Source: Ktedonobacterales bacterium (GTDB taxonomy: Bacteria; Chloroflexota; Ktedonobacteria; Ktedonobacterales; JADMIN01). From it: 41,455 nucleotides of DNA. Location: positions 1-41,455 of the forward strand of contig JAICVS010000020.1 in assembly GCA_025935195.1 (NCBI GenBank). Reading direction: 5' to 3'. This document shows, piece after piece, positions 19,071 through 28,340 of the stretch. The position numbers and the translations under genes were made by a program. The notes under the pieces are model-generated. The model searched no databases, had not been told where the DNA came from, and saw only the letters and a program-made list of their open reading frames with translations. Within the stretch, counting starts at the first letter, position 1, and every line of letters begins with the position of its first letter.

Positions 19071-21113
19071 ATGCTGAACCTGACCGTCTTCACGCTCGCC
19101 CTGCCGCTGGCGGGCTTCCTCATCCTCGGCCTGTTCGGCCGCCGCCTGCCGCGCGCGCTGATCGCCTGGATCGGCTGCGGCACGATCCTGCTTGCCTTCG
19201 CCGCCGCCGCCGCTGACTTCATCTCCATGCTCGGCACGGCGCAGACCAGCCGCGTCGCGGACACGACCTTCTTCAACTGGGTAGCATCCGGCTCGCTGCG
19301 CATAGATTTCGGCCTGCTCTCCGATCCGCTCTCGGCGATTATGCTGCTCGTCGTCACCGGCGTCGGCTTCCTCATCCACGTCTACTCCATCGGCTACATG
19401 GCCGACGACCCCGGCTACTGGCGCTTCTTCTCCTTCCTCAACTTCTTCGTCTTCGCGATGGCGTTGCTGGTCGCGGCGGATAACTTCCTCTTCCTGCTGG
19501 CGGGCTGGGCCGGCGTCGGCCTCGCCTCGTTTCTGCTGATCGGCTTCTGGTACACGCGCCCATCCGCCGTCGCCGCCGCCACAAAAGCCTTCGTCGTCAA
19601 CGTCATCGGCGACTTCGGCCTGCTGCTCGCCATCTTCCTGCTGTTCAAGACCTTCGGCACGCTCGGCTACGAAGCCATCCTCTATGGGAATCCCGCTTCC
19701 GGTCACAGTTGCATCGCCGGCCCATTCTGCCCCGCGCCGCTCGCCATCCATCCCGCTGGCGCGACGCTCACTGCCATCGCGCTGCTGCTCTTCGTCGCCG
19801 CCGCCGCCAAGTCCGCCCAGCTTCCGCTGCACGTCTGGCTGCCCGACGCAATGGAAGGCCCCACCCCCGTTAGCGCGCTCATCCACGCCGCGACGATGGT
19901 GACGGCCGGTGTCTACCTCGTCGCCCGCGCCGCGCCGCTCTTCACCGCCGCGCCGGGCGTGCTGCCCATCGTCGGCGGTGTCGCGGGCGGGACCGCCCTG
20001 TTCGCCGCCACCATCGCCTGCGTGCAGACCGACATCAAGCGCGTGCTGGCCTATTCCACCATGAGCCAGCTCGGCTACATGTTCATGGGCGAGGCGGCGA
20101 GCGGCTTCTCCACCGGCATCTTCCACCTCACCACTCACGCCTACTTCAAGGCGCTGCTCTTCATGTCCGCCGGCGCTGTCATCCACGCGCTGGCCGGCGA
20201 GCAGGACATGCGCAAGATGGGCGGCCTGCGCCGCAAGCTGCCCACCACCTTCTGGTGCTTCGTCGCTGGTGGGCTGGCCCTCGCCGCCATCTTCCCCTTC
20301 GCCGGCTTCTGGAGCAAAGACGCCATCCTCGGCGCCATTCTGGAGCGCGCCAGCACAACCGGCATCGGCGGCTGGTATGTGCTCTACGCCGTCGGCATCC
20401 TCACGGCCGGTCTCACCGGCTTCTACACCTTCCGGCTGATCTTCGGCGTGTTCCTCGGCCAGTATCGCGGCGGCGAGATCGCGCCGCACGGCGCCGAGCA
20501 CGGCCCGCCCGAACCCGCCGCCGCGCCCGCCAGCCGCCCCAACGGCAGGGGACGTGAAGTCGCATCCCGCCGCGATCCGCTCGCCCGTGTCCACGATGTC
20601 GGCGCGGCGATGCGCTGGCCGATGCTCATCCTGGCCGTCCTCGCGGTGATCGGCGGCTTCTATGGCACCCCGTTCAGCAATTGGCTGGGCGACTTCCTGG
20701 CCCCCATCGCCGGCACGTCGCCCGACGTCTCCGGCGGCACGCTCGCGCTCAACATCGCGCTCGGCCTCGCCGCCGCCATCCTGGGCATCGCCCTCGCCTG
20801 GCTGCGTTACGGCGCGCGTCAGGCGTCCTTCGCGCCCACGCGCAATCCCATCGTCGTGTTCTTTGAGAACCGCTACTACGTGGATGCGCTCTACGACCAC
20901 GTGATCGTCCGCCCGCTGCTCTGGGCCGGCCGGCTGCTGCGCCGCGATCTCGAAGGCGTGGCGCTGGACGGCGGCACGCGCGGCGTGGGTGGCGTCGTCG
21001 GCTGGTCCAGCGGTGTGCTGCGCGCGTTGCAGACTGGCTACGCCCGCAACTACGCGCTCGCCATCTTCCTTGGCGCCACGCTGATCGTCGTCTACTACGT
21101 CATGCAACGGTGA
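19071..21113 (+). CDS. nuoL: NADH-quinone oxidoreductase subunit L
   Basis: A 680-residue antiporter-like proton-pumping subunit. Key segments are HVYSIGYMADDPGYWRFF, LFLLAGWAGVGLASFLLIGFW, the Lys-containing AAKSAQLPLHVWLPDAMEGP and HAATMVTAGVYL. After about residue 465 comes a 40-residue Pro/Arg/Ala-rich insertion (near EPAAAPASRPNGRGR) in a loop before the last helices, which include the part that forms the lateral helix in other species. ATG 19071 has AAGGG 5 nt upstream. Confidence 0.95.
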   Translation: MLNLTVFTLALPLAGFLILGLFGRRLPRALIAWIGCGTILLAFAAAAADFISMLGTAQTSRVADTTFFNWVASGSLRIDFGLLSDPLSAIMLLVVTGVGFLIHVYSIGYMADDPGYWRFFSFLNFFVFAMALLVAADNFLFLLAGWAGVGLASFLLIGFWYTRPSAVAAATKAFVVNVIGDFGLLLAIFLLFKTFGTLGYEAILYGNPASGHSCIAGPFCPAPLAIHPAGATLTAIALLLFVAAAAKSAQLPLHVWLPDAMEGPTPVSALIHAATMVTAGVYLVARAAPLFTAAPGVLPIVGGVAGGTALFAATIACVQTDIKRVLAYSTMSQLGYMFMGEAASGFSTGIFHLTTHAYFKALLFMSAGAVIHALAGEQDMRKMGGLRRKLPTTFWCFVAGGLALAAIFPFAGFWSKDAILGAILERASTTGIGGWYVLYAVGILTAGLTGFYTFRLIFGVFLGQYRGGEIAPHGAEHGPPEPAAAPASRPNGRGREVASRRDPLARVHDVGAAMRWPMLILAVLAVIGGFYGTPFSNWLGDFLAPIAGTSPDVSGGTLALNIALGLAAAILGIALAWLRYGARQASFAPTRNPIVVFFENRYYVDALYDHVIVRPLLWAGRLLRRDLEGVALDGGTRGVGGVVGWSSGVLRALQTGYARNYALAIFLGATLIVVYYVMQR

Positions 21114-21117
21114 TCAC

Positions 21118-22749
21118 ATGAACGGGTTCCCCATCCTGAGCGTGATCCTCTTCCTGCCGCTGCTCGGCGCGGTCGGGGCGCTCGTCCTGCCGCGCACAGC
21201 CGGTTGGATCTGGGCGCTGGCGGCGGCGCTGGCCGACCTCGTGCTCGCGCTCGTCCTGCTCACCCAGTTCTCGCTCGCCGCGTCCGGCTTCCAGTTCGCC
21301 GAACGTGCGCCCTGGCTGCCCGGCTTCGGCATCAACTACGCGCTGGGCGTGGACGGCGTCAGCGTCTTCCTGCTCGCGCTCAACGCCCTGCTCACCGCCG
21401 TCGCGCTCGGCGCGTCGTGGGGCGTGGTCCGCTCCGGCGACCGCTCGCGCGAATACCTGGCCCTGATGCTGCTGCTCAGCACCGGCATGCAGGGCGTCTT
21501 TCTCGCCACCAACCTCTTCCTGTTCTACGTCTTCTGGGAGCTAATGCTGGTGCCGGCCTACTTCCTCGTCGGCATGTTCGGCGGGCCGCGCCGCGCCTAC
21601 GCCGCCATCAAGTTCGTGCTCTACACCGCCGCCGGCTCGCTGCTGATGCTGGTCGGCATCATCGCCCTCGGCGCGCTCGTTAGCCAGAACGCGCGCCAGC
21701 CGTTCGACCTGGACCTCGCCACCCTCATCCAGCGCGGCGCGGCCAGCCTGCCAGCGGGGACGCAGATCTGGCTCTTCCTCGCCTTCTTCGCCGCCTTCGC
21801 CGTCAAGTCCGGCCTCTTCCCGCTGCACTCCTGGGTGCCGGACACCTACGGCGAGGCGCCGGTGCCCGTCGTTGTGCTCATTGCTGGCGTCATGGCAAAG
21901 ACCGGCACCTACGGCTTCATCCGCTTCAACCTGACGCTCTTTCCCCAGGCGTCGCGCGAACTGACCGGCCTGATGAGCGCGCTGGCCGTCGCCGGCATCC
22001 TCTACTTCGCGCTGCAAGCCCTCGTCGCGCAGGACTTCAAGCGCCTGCTCGCCTACGTCAGCATCAGCCACATGAGCGTGATCATCCTCGGCGCCTTCGC
22101 GTTGAATACGCAAGGGATCGAGGGCGGCATCCTGCAGATGGTCAACCACGGCATCATCATCGCCGCGCTCTTCCTGATCGCCGGCTTCATCGAGCGCCGC
22201 ACCGGCTCGCGCCGGCTGGCGGACTTCGGCGGGCTGGCAACGCGCCTGCCCTGGCTCGCCACCGCCTTCCTGATCGCCGCGCTCTCCGCGCTCGGCCTGC
22301 CGGGGCTGAACAGCTTTGCCGGCGAGTTCCTCGCCTTCCTGGGCGCGTTCCAGGCGAACGTCATCTTCGGCGTGCTCGGCACGCTGGTCGTCATCCCCGC
22401 CGCGTGGTATATGCTGCGCTTCTTCCAGGGCGTGATGGCAGGCCCACCGTCGGAGCTGGTCGAGACGGCCGGCGCGGCGAGCGATGGTCCCGCACGCGCG
22501 CGCCGCACACGTGCGCGCGGGCTGGCGGACCTGCGCGGCGGCGAGCTGGCCGTGCTGCTGCCGCTGCTCGTGTTGATCGTCGCGCTCGGCGTCGCCCCCG
22601 GCGCGCTGACGGCACGCATGGAATTTTCCGTGCGCCCGCTCACACTTACACCCGCCGCCATCACCAGCACCTCTGGTTCCAGTCCGGCTTGGCCGGACGT
22701 CGCGGCGGCACGCCATCTAGGCGCGATTTCAATCGCCGGCCCGCGCTAG
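21118..22749 (+). CDS. nuoM: NADH-quinone oxidoreductase subunit M
   Basis: A 543-residue antiporter-like proton-pumping subunit. Markers are FYVFWELMLVPAYFLVG with the essential Glu, FAVKSGLFPLHSWVPDTYGEAP with the channel Lys, and YVSISHMSVIILG. An Arg-rich cytoplasmic stretch (ARRTRARGLADLRG) precedes the last helix. The final 22 or so codons, from about 22682, coincide with a dispersed two-hairpin repeat, so the C-terminal tail after ALTARME is repeat-derived. Confidence 0.95.
   Translation: MNGFPILSVILFLPLLGAVGALVLPRTAGWIWALAAALADLVLALVLLTQFSLAASGFQFAERAPWLPGFGINYALGVDGVSVFLLALNALLTAVALGASWGVVRSGDRSREYLALMLLLSTGMQGVFLATNLFLFYVFWELMLVPAYFLVGMFGGPRRAYAAIKFVLYTAAGSLLMLVGIIALGALVSQNARQPFDLDLATLIQRGAASLPAGTQIWLFLAFFAAFAVKSGLFPLHSWVPDTYGEAPVPVVVLIAGVMAKTGTYGFIRFNLTLFPQASRELTGLMSALAVAGILYFALQALVAQDFKRLLAYVSISHMSVIILGAFALNTQGIEGGILQMVNHGIIIAALFLIAGFIERRTGSRRLADFGGLATRLPWLATAFLIAALSALGLPGLNSFAGEFLAFLGAFQANVIFGVLGTLVVIPAAWYMLRFFQGVMAGPPSELVETAGAASDGPARARRTRARGLADLRGGELAVLLPLLVLIVALGVAPGALTARMEFSVRPLTLTPAAITSTSGSSPAWPDVAAARHLGAISIAGPR
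22682..22740 (+). repeat. Two-hairpin dispersed repeat, copy 2 (inside nuoM 3' end)
   Basis: Hairpin 1 is GTCCGGC-TTG-GCCGGAC (22682-22698), the linker contains CGCGGCGGCACGCC, and hairpin 2 is GCGAT-TTCA-ATCGC (22723-22736). Against copy 1 (8738-8797) the linker is nearly identical, while paired bases differ in compensating ways. Confidence 0.75.
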
Positions 22750-22774
22750 CTAGAGAACAGGCGAGAGATTGCAC

Positions 22775-24418
22775 ATGATACTGGCCTCATCGGTCTTCGA
22801 CTTCACCCCCACTGCCCAGGACTGGCTGCGCATCCTGCCGGAACTGATCGTGCTCGGCGCGGCGCTGCTCGTGCTGCTGGCGGACCTCGCGATCCCCGCG
22901 AAGGGGCGCGGCTGGCTCGCGCTCGTCGGCCTGCTCGGCGTCGTCGCGGCGGCTGTTGTCACCGCCGGCATGTGGATCAGCGGCGACGGGCTGACCGCCT
23001 TCAACGGCATGATCGCGTCTGACAAGGCCGCGCTCTTTGCCGATCTGGTGATCCTCTTCGCCGCCGCGCTCGGCCTGCTCTTCTCGCCCGGCTACGTCGA
23101 GCGCCAGGGCATCCGCCAGCACGGCGAGTATTACACGCTGCTGCTGCTGGCCGCGCTCGGCATGATGCTGATGGCTTCCGCCGCCAGCCTGTTGATCGTC
23201 TTCGCCGGCCTGGAAGTCCTCTCGCTCGCCCTCTACATCCTCTCCGCCTTCATCGTCGCCCGGCCGCGCTCGCAGGAAGCCGGCATGAAATACTTCATCC
23301 TCAGCTCCTTCGCCTCGGCCTTCCTGCTCTATGGCATGGCGCTCACCTACGGCGCGACCGGCGCGACCGCGCTCACCGCCATCCACGACTTCGTGGCGCG
23401 GCATGCCGCCCCAACGGGCGACTTCCGCCCGCTGCTGCTGGCCGGCCTCGGCCTGATGGCCGTCGGCTTCTGCTTCAAGGTCTCCGCCGTGCCCTTCCAG
23501 GCGTGGACGCCCGATGTCTACGTCGGCGCGCCCACCTCCATCACCGCCTTCATGTCGGTGGGCACCAAGGTCGCCGCCTTCGTCGCGCTCGCCCGCGTCT
23601 TCATGGTCGCGCTCGGCCCCGTCGCCGCCGCGTGGTCGCCCGTGCTCTGGGCCGTCGCCGTCCTCACCATGATCGGCGGCAACCTCTACGCCGTCACCCA
23701 GCGCGACGTGAAGCGCATGCTGGCCTATTCGAGTGTCGCCAACGCGGGCTACATGCTGGTGGCCGTCGTCACCGGCACGCAGCAGGCGCTCGCCGCGCTG
23801 CTGATCTACCTTGCCGCCTACGCCACCATGAACCTGGGCGCGTTCGGCGTCGTGCTGGCGCTGGAGCGGAGCGACGGCCTGGGTACGGTGCTGGAGGACT
23901 TCAACGGCCTCGCGCGCCGTCGCCGTGGGCTGGCCGCCGTGCTGGCGGTCTGCCTGCTGGCGCTGGCGGGCATCCCGCCGACCGTCGGCTTCGCCGGCAA
24001 GTTCGCCGTCTTCTACGCCGCCATCGCCGGCGGGCGGCTGGAGCTGGCGATCATCGGCGTGCTCACCAGCGTGCTGGGCATGTTCTATTACCTGCGCGTG
24101 ATCTGGGCGATGTACTTCGTCGAGCCGCAGCCCGCGCGCCCGGCCCCCGCCTTCGTCGTCGCCCCCGCCGCCCCGCCCGCCAGCGCATCCGCCGCCGCTA
24201 GCTCCTCAACTGGCGGCGTTGCGGTGGCGGAGCCGCGAATTGCCACCACCGTCCGTGCCGATCCAGCCGCCGTGAGCGTCGCCGAGACGCCCCATGTTGT
24301 CTATCCCGGCACGTGGCTGGCGCTCGCGCTCGCGCTCATCGCTACCATCGCGCTGGGCATCCTCCCCGGCGCGCTGGTAGACCTCGCCACCCAGGCCGCG
24401 CAATCGCTCCTCCGCTAG
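22775..24418 (+). CDS. nuoN: NADH-quinone oxidoreductase subunit N
   Basis: A 547-residue antiporter-like proton-pumping subunit closing the operon. Markers are FAGLEVLSLALYIL with the conserved Glu, CFKVSAVPFQAWTPDVYVGAP with the channel Lys, and MLAYSSVANAGYML. Between the penultimate and last helices is a 65-residue insertion rich in Ala, Pro, Ser and Val (about 450-515). ATG 22775 is preferred over an in-frame TTG two codons upstream. Confidence 0.95.
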   Translation: MILASSVFDFTPTAQDWLRILPELIVLGAALLVLLADLAIPAKGRGWLALVGLLGVVAAAVVTAGMWISGDGLTAFNGMIASDKAALFADLVILFAAALGLLFSPGYVERQGIRQHGEYYTLLLLAALGMMLMASAASLLIVFAGLEVLSLALYILSAFIVARPRSQEAGMKYFILSSFASAFLLYGMALTYGATGATALTAIHDFVARHAAPTGDFRPLLLAGLGLMAVGFCFKVSAVPFQAWTPDVYVGAPTSITAFMSVGTKVAAFVALARVFMVALGPVAAAWSPVLWAVAVLTMIGGNLYAVTQRDVKRMLAYSSVANAGYMLVAVVTGTQQALAALLIYLAAYATMNLGAFGVVLALERSDGLGTVLEDFNGLARRRRGLAAVLAVCLLALAGIPPTVGFAGKFAVFYAAIAGGRLELAIIGVLTSVLGMFYYLRVIWAMYFVEPQPARPAPAFVVAPAAPPASASAAASSSTGGVAVAEPRIATTVRADPAAVSVAETPHVVYPGTWLALALALIATIALGILPGALVDLATQAAQSLLR

Positions 24419-24465
24419 GGCAGCGCGCGCCGTTTGATGCGCGTCTCGGAATATATAGATGGTCT

Positions 24466-26226
24466 CTAGTCTACATCATCGGCGGGCGGCACATCGGCGG
24501 CGTCACCCGCGTTCCTGGGACTCTCCGGATTCTCTGGATGCGGCGCGGCGCCGTTCCCAGCATCGGGCGCGGGGCCTTCGAGCCGCTTCTCACGCAGGGC
24601 GCGATAGTCCTCCAGGCGGCTGAGGGCGCCGACCTCGCGCACGCGCACGGATGGGCCGGCGGGCGGCTCGCCGCTCAGGTCACGGGTCAGCGCTTTGAGG
24701 AAGCGGCCGACACGGCTCCAGCGCGGCGGGAAGGCCTGCGCCCAGAACCGTTCCGCGCCGGCGGTGCCGATGGCGACGAAGCTGAACGGTTTGTCGGCAT
24801 AAGCGTAGTCCACTTTCGTGAGCGGGACGCGCGTCAGCCGCACGCGGCGCGAGAGGACGTGGCGCTCGCCCAGCGCGGGCTGCTGGCTCGGCTGGCTGTC
24901 CACGCCGGCATCGAGCCGCTCGGCGGCGCCGCGGGCGAACGCGATGGTCGCGTCCCAGACGGCGGCGGGGATGCCGCTCGGCGGCGCGGCGTTGAGGCTG
25001 ACCAGGTTGCCCTCCCAGGCCAGCTCGCCGGCGCCCTTGCGCAGCATCTGCGATGTAGTCCAGGCGAGGGCGTGCGCGTCTTCGAGCGGCAGGGAGCGTT
25101 CGGTGAGGCGCGTATCGAAGCGGCGCACGAGCGTGCGATATTGCACAACACGGCCGCTGCCGGCGCAGGCCGAGCAGGAGGTGGCGCCGCTGCCGTGGCA
25201 GGTCTCGCAGACGCGCTTGCCGTTGCCACACTCGCACGGCACCGTGCCGTCCAGGCAATCGGGGCAGGGGATGGTCTGGCCGGAGAGCGGCTGAGCGCCG
25301 GGCGCCCATTGCGCGGACGGCGGCAGCGGCACGCCGTAGTCCTGCCGCAGCTTCTCGGCGAAGTCGGCCAGGCGCTCGCCCGCATCGGTGGCGAGGCGCT
25401 CGGCCTGGACGTGCAGGTAGCCCACGCTGGAGCGGGCGCGGCGCTCGGCGACCGGATCGGGGATGCGCGCGCGGCCGCGACAGGTGCGGCAGGGAACGCG
25501 CGCGCGGCCATGACAGAGCGGGCATTGGACGAAGGTCTTGCCCTCACATGCGACGCAGGGCCGGTGGCCGGTGCCATTACAGGTGCGGCAGGCGGCGATC
25601 ATCTCGGTGCCGGGCAGACGCTCGCGGCGCTCGCCCGCCTCGATCTCCGGCACGAGCGGATAGGCATAGTCCCAGACGGGCAGGACGGGCGCGGGAAGCG
25701 CACCGCGCGACTGGCCCTTGTAGGACTCGCGCCCCTCGCCCAGCCAGCGCGTCTCGCCGCGCTCGCGCAGCTCGACGCGCCAGAGCTGCGCCTGTTCAAC
25801 GTGCGTGACGGCCATCGCGTCGGGCAGGTCGGGGTCCACGAGGAAGTCACGCTCGGTCCAGCGGCGGGCGAGCGCGCGGGCGAGCTGCTCGTGTTCAGGC
25901 GAGGCGGCGCTTGCGGATGGCTGGCCGGGGTGCGCCTCGTCCCAGAGCGTGGTGGCGTGGTCAAGCGCCTGGCGCACGCGCGTGCCGAGGTCGCCGGCGG
26001 TCTCGCGGATGACGCGGATCGTCTCGCGCGCCTGGCGCTCCAGCTCGTCGCTCGCGTCGTCGTGATTGTGCGGGATGTGGTCGTGCGGCAGCGGAAATGG
26101 CTCATGTCGCTCGATGCCGTGGCCGTTTTGGTCAGGCTGGCCGCGCTCTTCAGGCGGGCGCCGCGCGGGATCGTCGGGTGAGCCGCTGGGCAGCCCAGCG
26201 CGGTTGGTGTCGTCGTCTTGGCCCAC
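24466..26226 (-). CDS. Large protein with DnaJ-type zinc modules, no J domain
   Basis: A 586-residue protein. The middle (residues about 213-355) carries repeated Cys-x2-Cys-x-Gly-x-Gly-like units. The first group is CRTCNGTGHRPCVAC, followed by CPLC and CRTC. After a 70-residue helical spacer comes a second group (CPDC, CECG, CETCHGSG, CSACAGSG). This matches the zinc-binding region of DnaJ, but no J domain or HPD motif is present. The first 80 residues are acidic and likely disordered; the C-terminal 200 residues look folded (LTKVDYAY, PFSFVAIGT), ending in an acidic tail. The gene follows the Bax1-like nuclease gene; GTG 26226 has AGGAGAG upstream, while GTG 26268 overlaps the nuclease stop. 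Co-transcription with helicase and nuclease suggests an accessory DNA- or protein-binding subunit. That is inferred from position only. Confidence 0.75.
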   Translation of the reverse strand: MGQDDDTNRAGLPSGSPDDPARRPPEERGQPDQNGHGIERHEPFPLPHDHIPHNHDDASDELERQARETIRVIRETAGDLGTRVRQALDHATTLWDEAHPGQPSASAASPEHEQLARALARRWTERDFLVDPDLPDAMAVTHVEQAQLWRVELRERGETRWLGEGRESYKGQSRGALPAPVLPVWDYAYPLVPEIEAGERRERLPGTEMIAACRTCNGTGHRPCVACEGKTFVQCPLCHGRARVPCRTCRGRARIPDPVAERRARSSVGYLHVQAERLATDAGERLADFAEKLRQDYGVPLPPSAQWAPGAQPLSGQTIPCPDCLDGTVPCECGNGKRVCETCHGSGATSCSACAGSGRVVQYRTLVRRFDTRLTERSLPLEDAHALAWTTSQMLRKGAGELAWEGNLVSLNAAPPSGIPAAVWDATIAFARGAAERLDAGVDSQPSQQPALGERHVLSRRVRLTRVPLTKVDYAYADKPFSFVAIGTAGAERFWAQAFPPRWSRVGRFLKALTRDLSGEPPAGPSVRVREVGALSRLEDYRALREKRLEGPAPDAGNGAAPHPENPESPRNAGDAADVPPADDVD

Positions 26227-26264
26227 GATGTCTCTCCTGCCCAGGGGGTATCGCACGCGCGGCC

Positions 26265-28340
26265 TCACCGTGCGCCAGGCGCGTCGCCCGTGAGATCGCC
26301 GAATGCGGCTTGCTGAAGGGATTTCTTCTCACTCAGTGTACGGCGCGCGGCGCGGCGGGGTTGCGGCGCACGGGGTTTCTGGGCCGGTGACGGCACATCC
26401 GCGGGTTCAGACGATTCAGACGACGCGACATCGGGGGACATCACCTCGGCGTCGAAGATGGATGCGCGCGCGACGACCAGCCCGGCGAGGGTGGCGAGGG
26501 AGGCGCCGAGCGATTCAGGCAGCTCCGGCTGCGCCAGTTGCGCGGCGAGCATGCGGCAGAGCGCGGCCAGCGGCATGCGCCTGCCCGGCTGCGCTTCCAC
26601 CTCGGCGCGCGCGCGCTGGAGCAGCGCATCGCGCCAGTCGGTTGCGCAAAGGCCGAGCTGATCCATCCAGACCAGGGCCGGACCGCCAGGGCCGGCATCA
26701 GACGTATCGAGCAGCGCGAGGGCGCGGGTAAGCTCATTGCGCGAGTAGCAGCCGAGCAAGGCCATCGTCTCGTCGGGCGGGATATGGCCGCGCGCGTTGA
26801 CGACGGTGTACACGCGGGACGGATCGAGCCGGGCCAGGCGTGCGGCGAGATCGTCGAATTCGCGGTCTGCCAGCGCGAGCAGCGCCTCAGCGGAGACGCG
26901 CGTGGTGTACCAGAGGACGGGCATAGCGGCGGCGAGCGCGGCGAATTCGCCGCGCGCGGAGGCAGGCACGGCGACGAGCAGGGCGGCGCGACCGCGCAGC
27001 GCGAGCAGCTTGCGCGCTTTGCGCTCGCGGTATTCCGGCCGCCAGTAGCCGGCAATCTCGACGTAGACACGACGGCCGCCGCGCGTGAGCGCGAAGTCTG
27101 GCACGGCGATGACATGGCCAGCGACCAGTGGCTCCGGCTCGCGCTCCAGATGCCATCCGTGAGACTCGCCGGAGCGCTCCAGCGCGGCAAACTCGTCGTA
27201 GAGCCGTTCTTCCAGCTCGCTGTCGAAGGTCGGGGCGGCGGTGTCCGGCTGTGCCGAGGACGGGCCGGCGGAGTCGCGTGGGGCCTGGATCGCTTTGAGG
27301 ATGCGGTCGTCGAAGAGGAAGGTGACGGGGCGGCCGTGCAGGTAGACGCGGGCGGAGCCGCGCGGATCGGCGCGGGCAAGCGAGGCCTCCGTGGTGGCGC
27401 CGGGATCGCGGCGGTAGCCCAGCAACGCTTGGCAGAGGCGGGCGAGGCGGTCGCCGTACTGGTTGGGGGCGCCGGTGACTTCCTGCGGGCCGTAGAGGGT
27501 GAGACGCAGATCGCGGCCGGCCATAGTGGAGATATGGGCTATGTCGGCCCCTATAGACAGTGGATCGGCCGGCGCGAGCGCATAGGGCGCGCGGCTCTCC
27601 GCGACGCGGGCAAGGCTGGAGGCTTCGGCGGCATCCGGCGTCTCGCTCAAAAAATCATCGTCGAAGGCGACGTCGTACTGGACGCCCATGCACCGCGCGA
27701 GGAAGCAGACGCGCTTGACGACGGTGCCGGCGCCCTCACCGCCGGCGAGCGTCCATTCGACGGTGGACGAGGCGGTGAGCAGCGCTTCGAGCGCGCGCTG
27801 ATTGTAGCGCGCGGCGAGCAGGGCGGGCGCCGGCGCGTCGGACGTGAGGCGTGTGAGCATGGCGCGCTCGTCAGCGTCCAGATACAGCAGGGCATCGAGG
27901 CTGGCGCGACCGATGCCAAGAGCGGCGGCGCAGGCGTCCAGCCCGGCGTCGCGCATCTCGGCGGACAGGTAGCCGCCGGCACTGGCGTTCACAGAGTCGT
28001 AGAGGGCGAGGCGCAGGCGGCCGGGGGTGTCTATGCCGCGGCCGGCCAGCGCGGTGACTTCTTTGCTGGCGGCGGGGCCGGGCCAGTCCGGCGCGCGCCA
28101 CTCGTACCATTCACCCAAACAGGTGACGAGGCAGCGGGCGAGGCGGTAGTCGCCCACGATCTCGGCGGGCGCGTCCCGCGGGAAGGCGGCGCGCGCGCGG
28201 CCCAGCCAGGACTCGTGCAGCGCGATCAGCGCGGTGAGCGGGCCGGTCAGCTCATTGGGGCGGATGAGATAGGGCGTGAGATAGACCGCGTCGTGTGTGC
28301 GGCGGATGGTCTTTTTGAGGTCGGAGAGGGCGAGGCGCAT
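26265..28340 (-). CDS. DUF790 / Bax1-like nuclease partner of XPB
   Basis: A 691-residue homologue of DUF790 (PF05626), whose archaeal member Bax1 binds the XPB helicase and cuts DNA bubbles in a repair-like way. The N-terminus (about 1-150) contains the family's YLTPYLIRPNELTG-type strand-helix unit. The PD-(D/E)XK-like core is at VPDFALTRGGRRVYVEIAG, with candidate catalytic Asp415 and Glu428, followed by the hallmark YWRPEYRERKARKLLAL. The last 90 residues are Pro/Ser/Ala-rich and probably disordered. ATG 28340 overlaps the helicase stop (TGATG), so the pair is translationally coupled. The adjacent XPB-like helicase strongly supports the assignment. Longer than archaeal Bax1 because of the tail and some insertions. 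Confidence 0.85.
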   Translation of the reverse strand: MRLALSDLKKTIRRTHDAVYLTPYLIRPNELTGPLTALIALHESWLGRARAAFPRDAPAEIVGDYRLARCLVTCLGEWYEWRAPDWPGPAASKEVTALAGRGIDTPGRLRLALYDSVNASAGGYLSAEMRDAGLDACAAALGIGRASLDALLYLDADERAMLTRLTSDAPAPALLAARYNQRALEALLTASSTVEWTLAGGEGAGTVVKRVCFLARCMGVQYDVAFDDDFLSETPDAAEASSLARVAESRAPYALAPADPLSIGADIAHISTMAGRDLRLTLYGPQEVTGAPNQYGDRLARLCQALLGYRRDPGATTEASLARADPRGSARVYLHGRPVTFLFDDRILKAIQAPRDSAGPSSAQPDTAAPTFDSELEERLYDEFAALERSGESHGWHLEREPEPLVAGHVIAVPDFALTRGGRRVYVEIAGYWRPEYRERKARKLLALRGRAALLVAVPASARGEFAALAAAMPVLWYTTRVSAEALLALADREFDDLAARLARLDPSRVYTVVNARGHIPPDETMALLGCYSRNELTRALALLDTSDAGPGGPALVWMDQLGLCATDWRDALLQRARAEVEAQPGRRMPLAALCRMLAAQLAQPELPESLGASLATLAGLVVARASIFDAEVMSPDVASSESSEPADVPSPAQKPRAPQPRRAARRTLSEKKSLQQAAFGDLTGDAPGAR

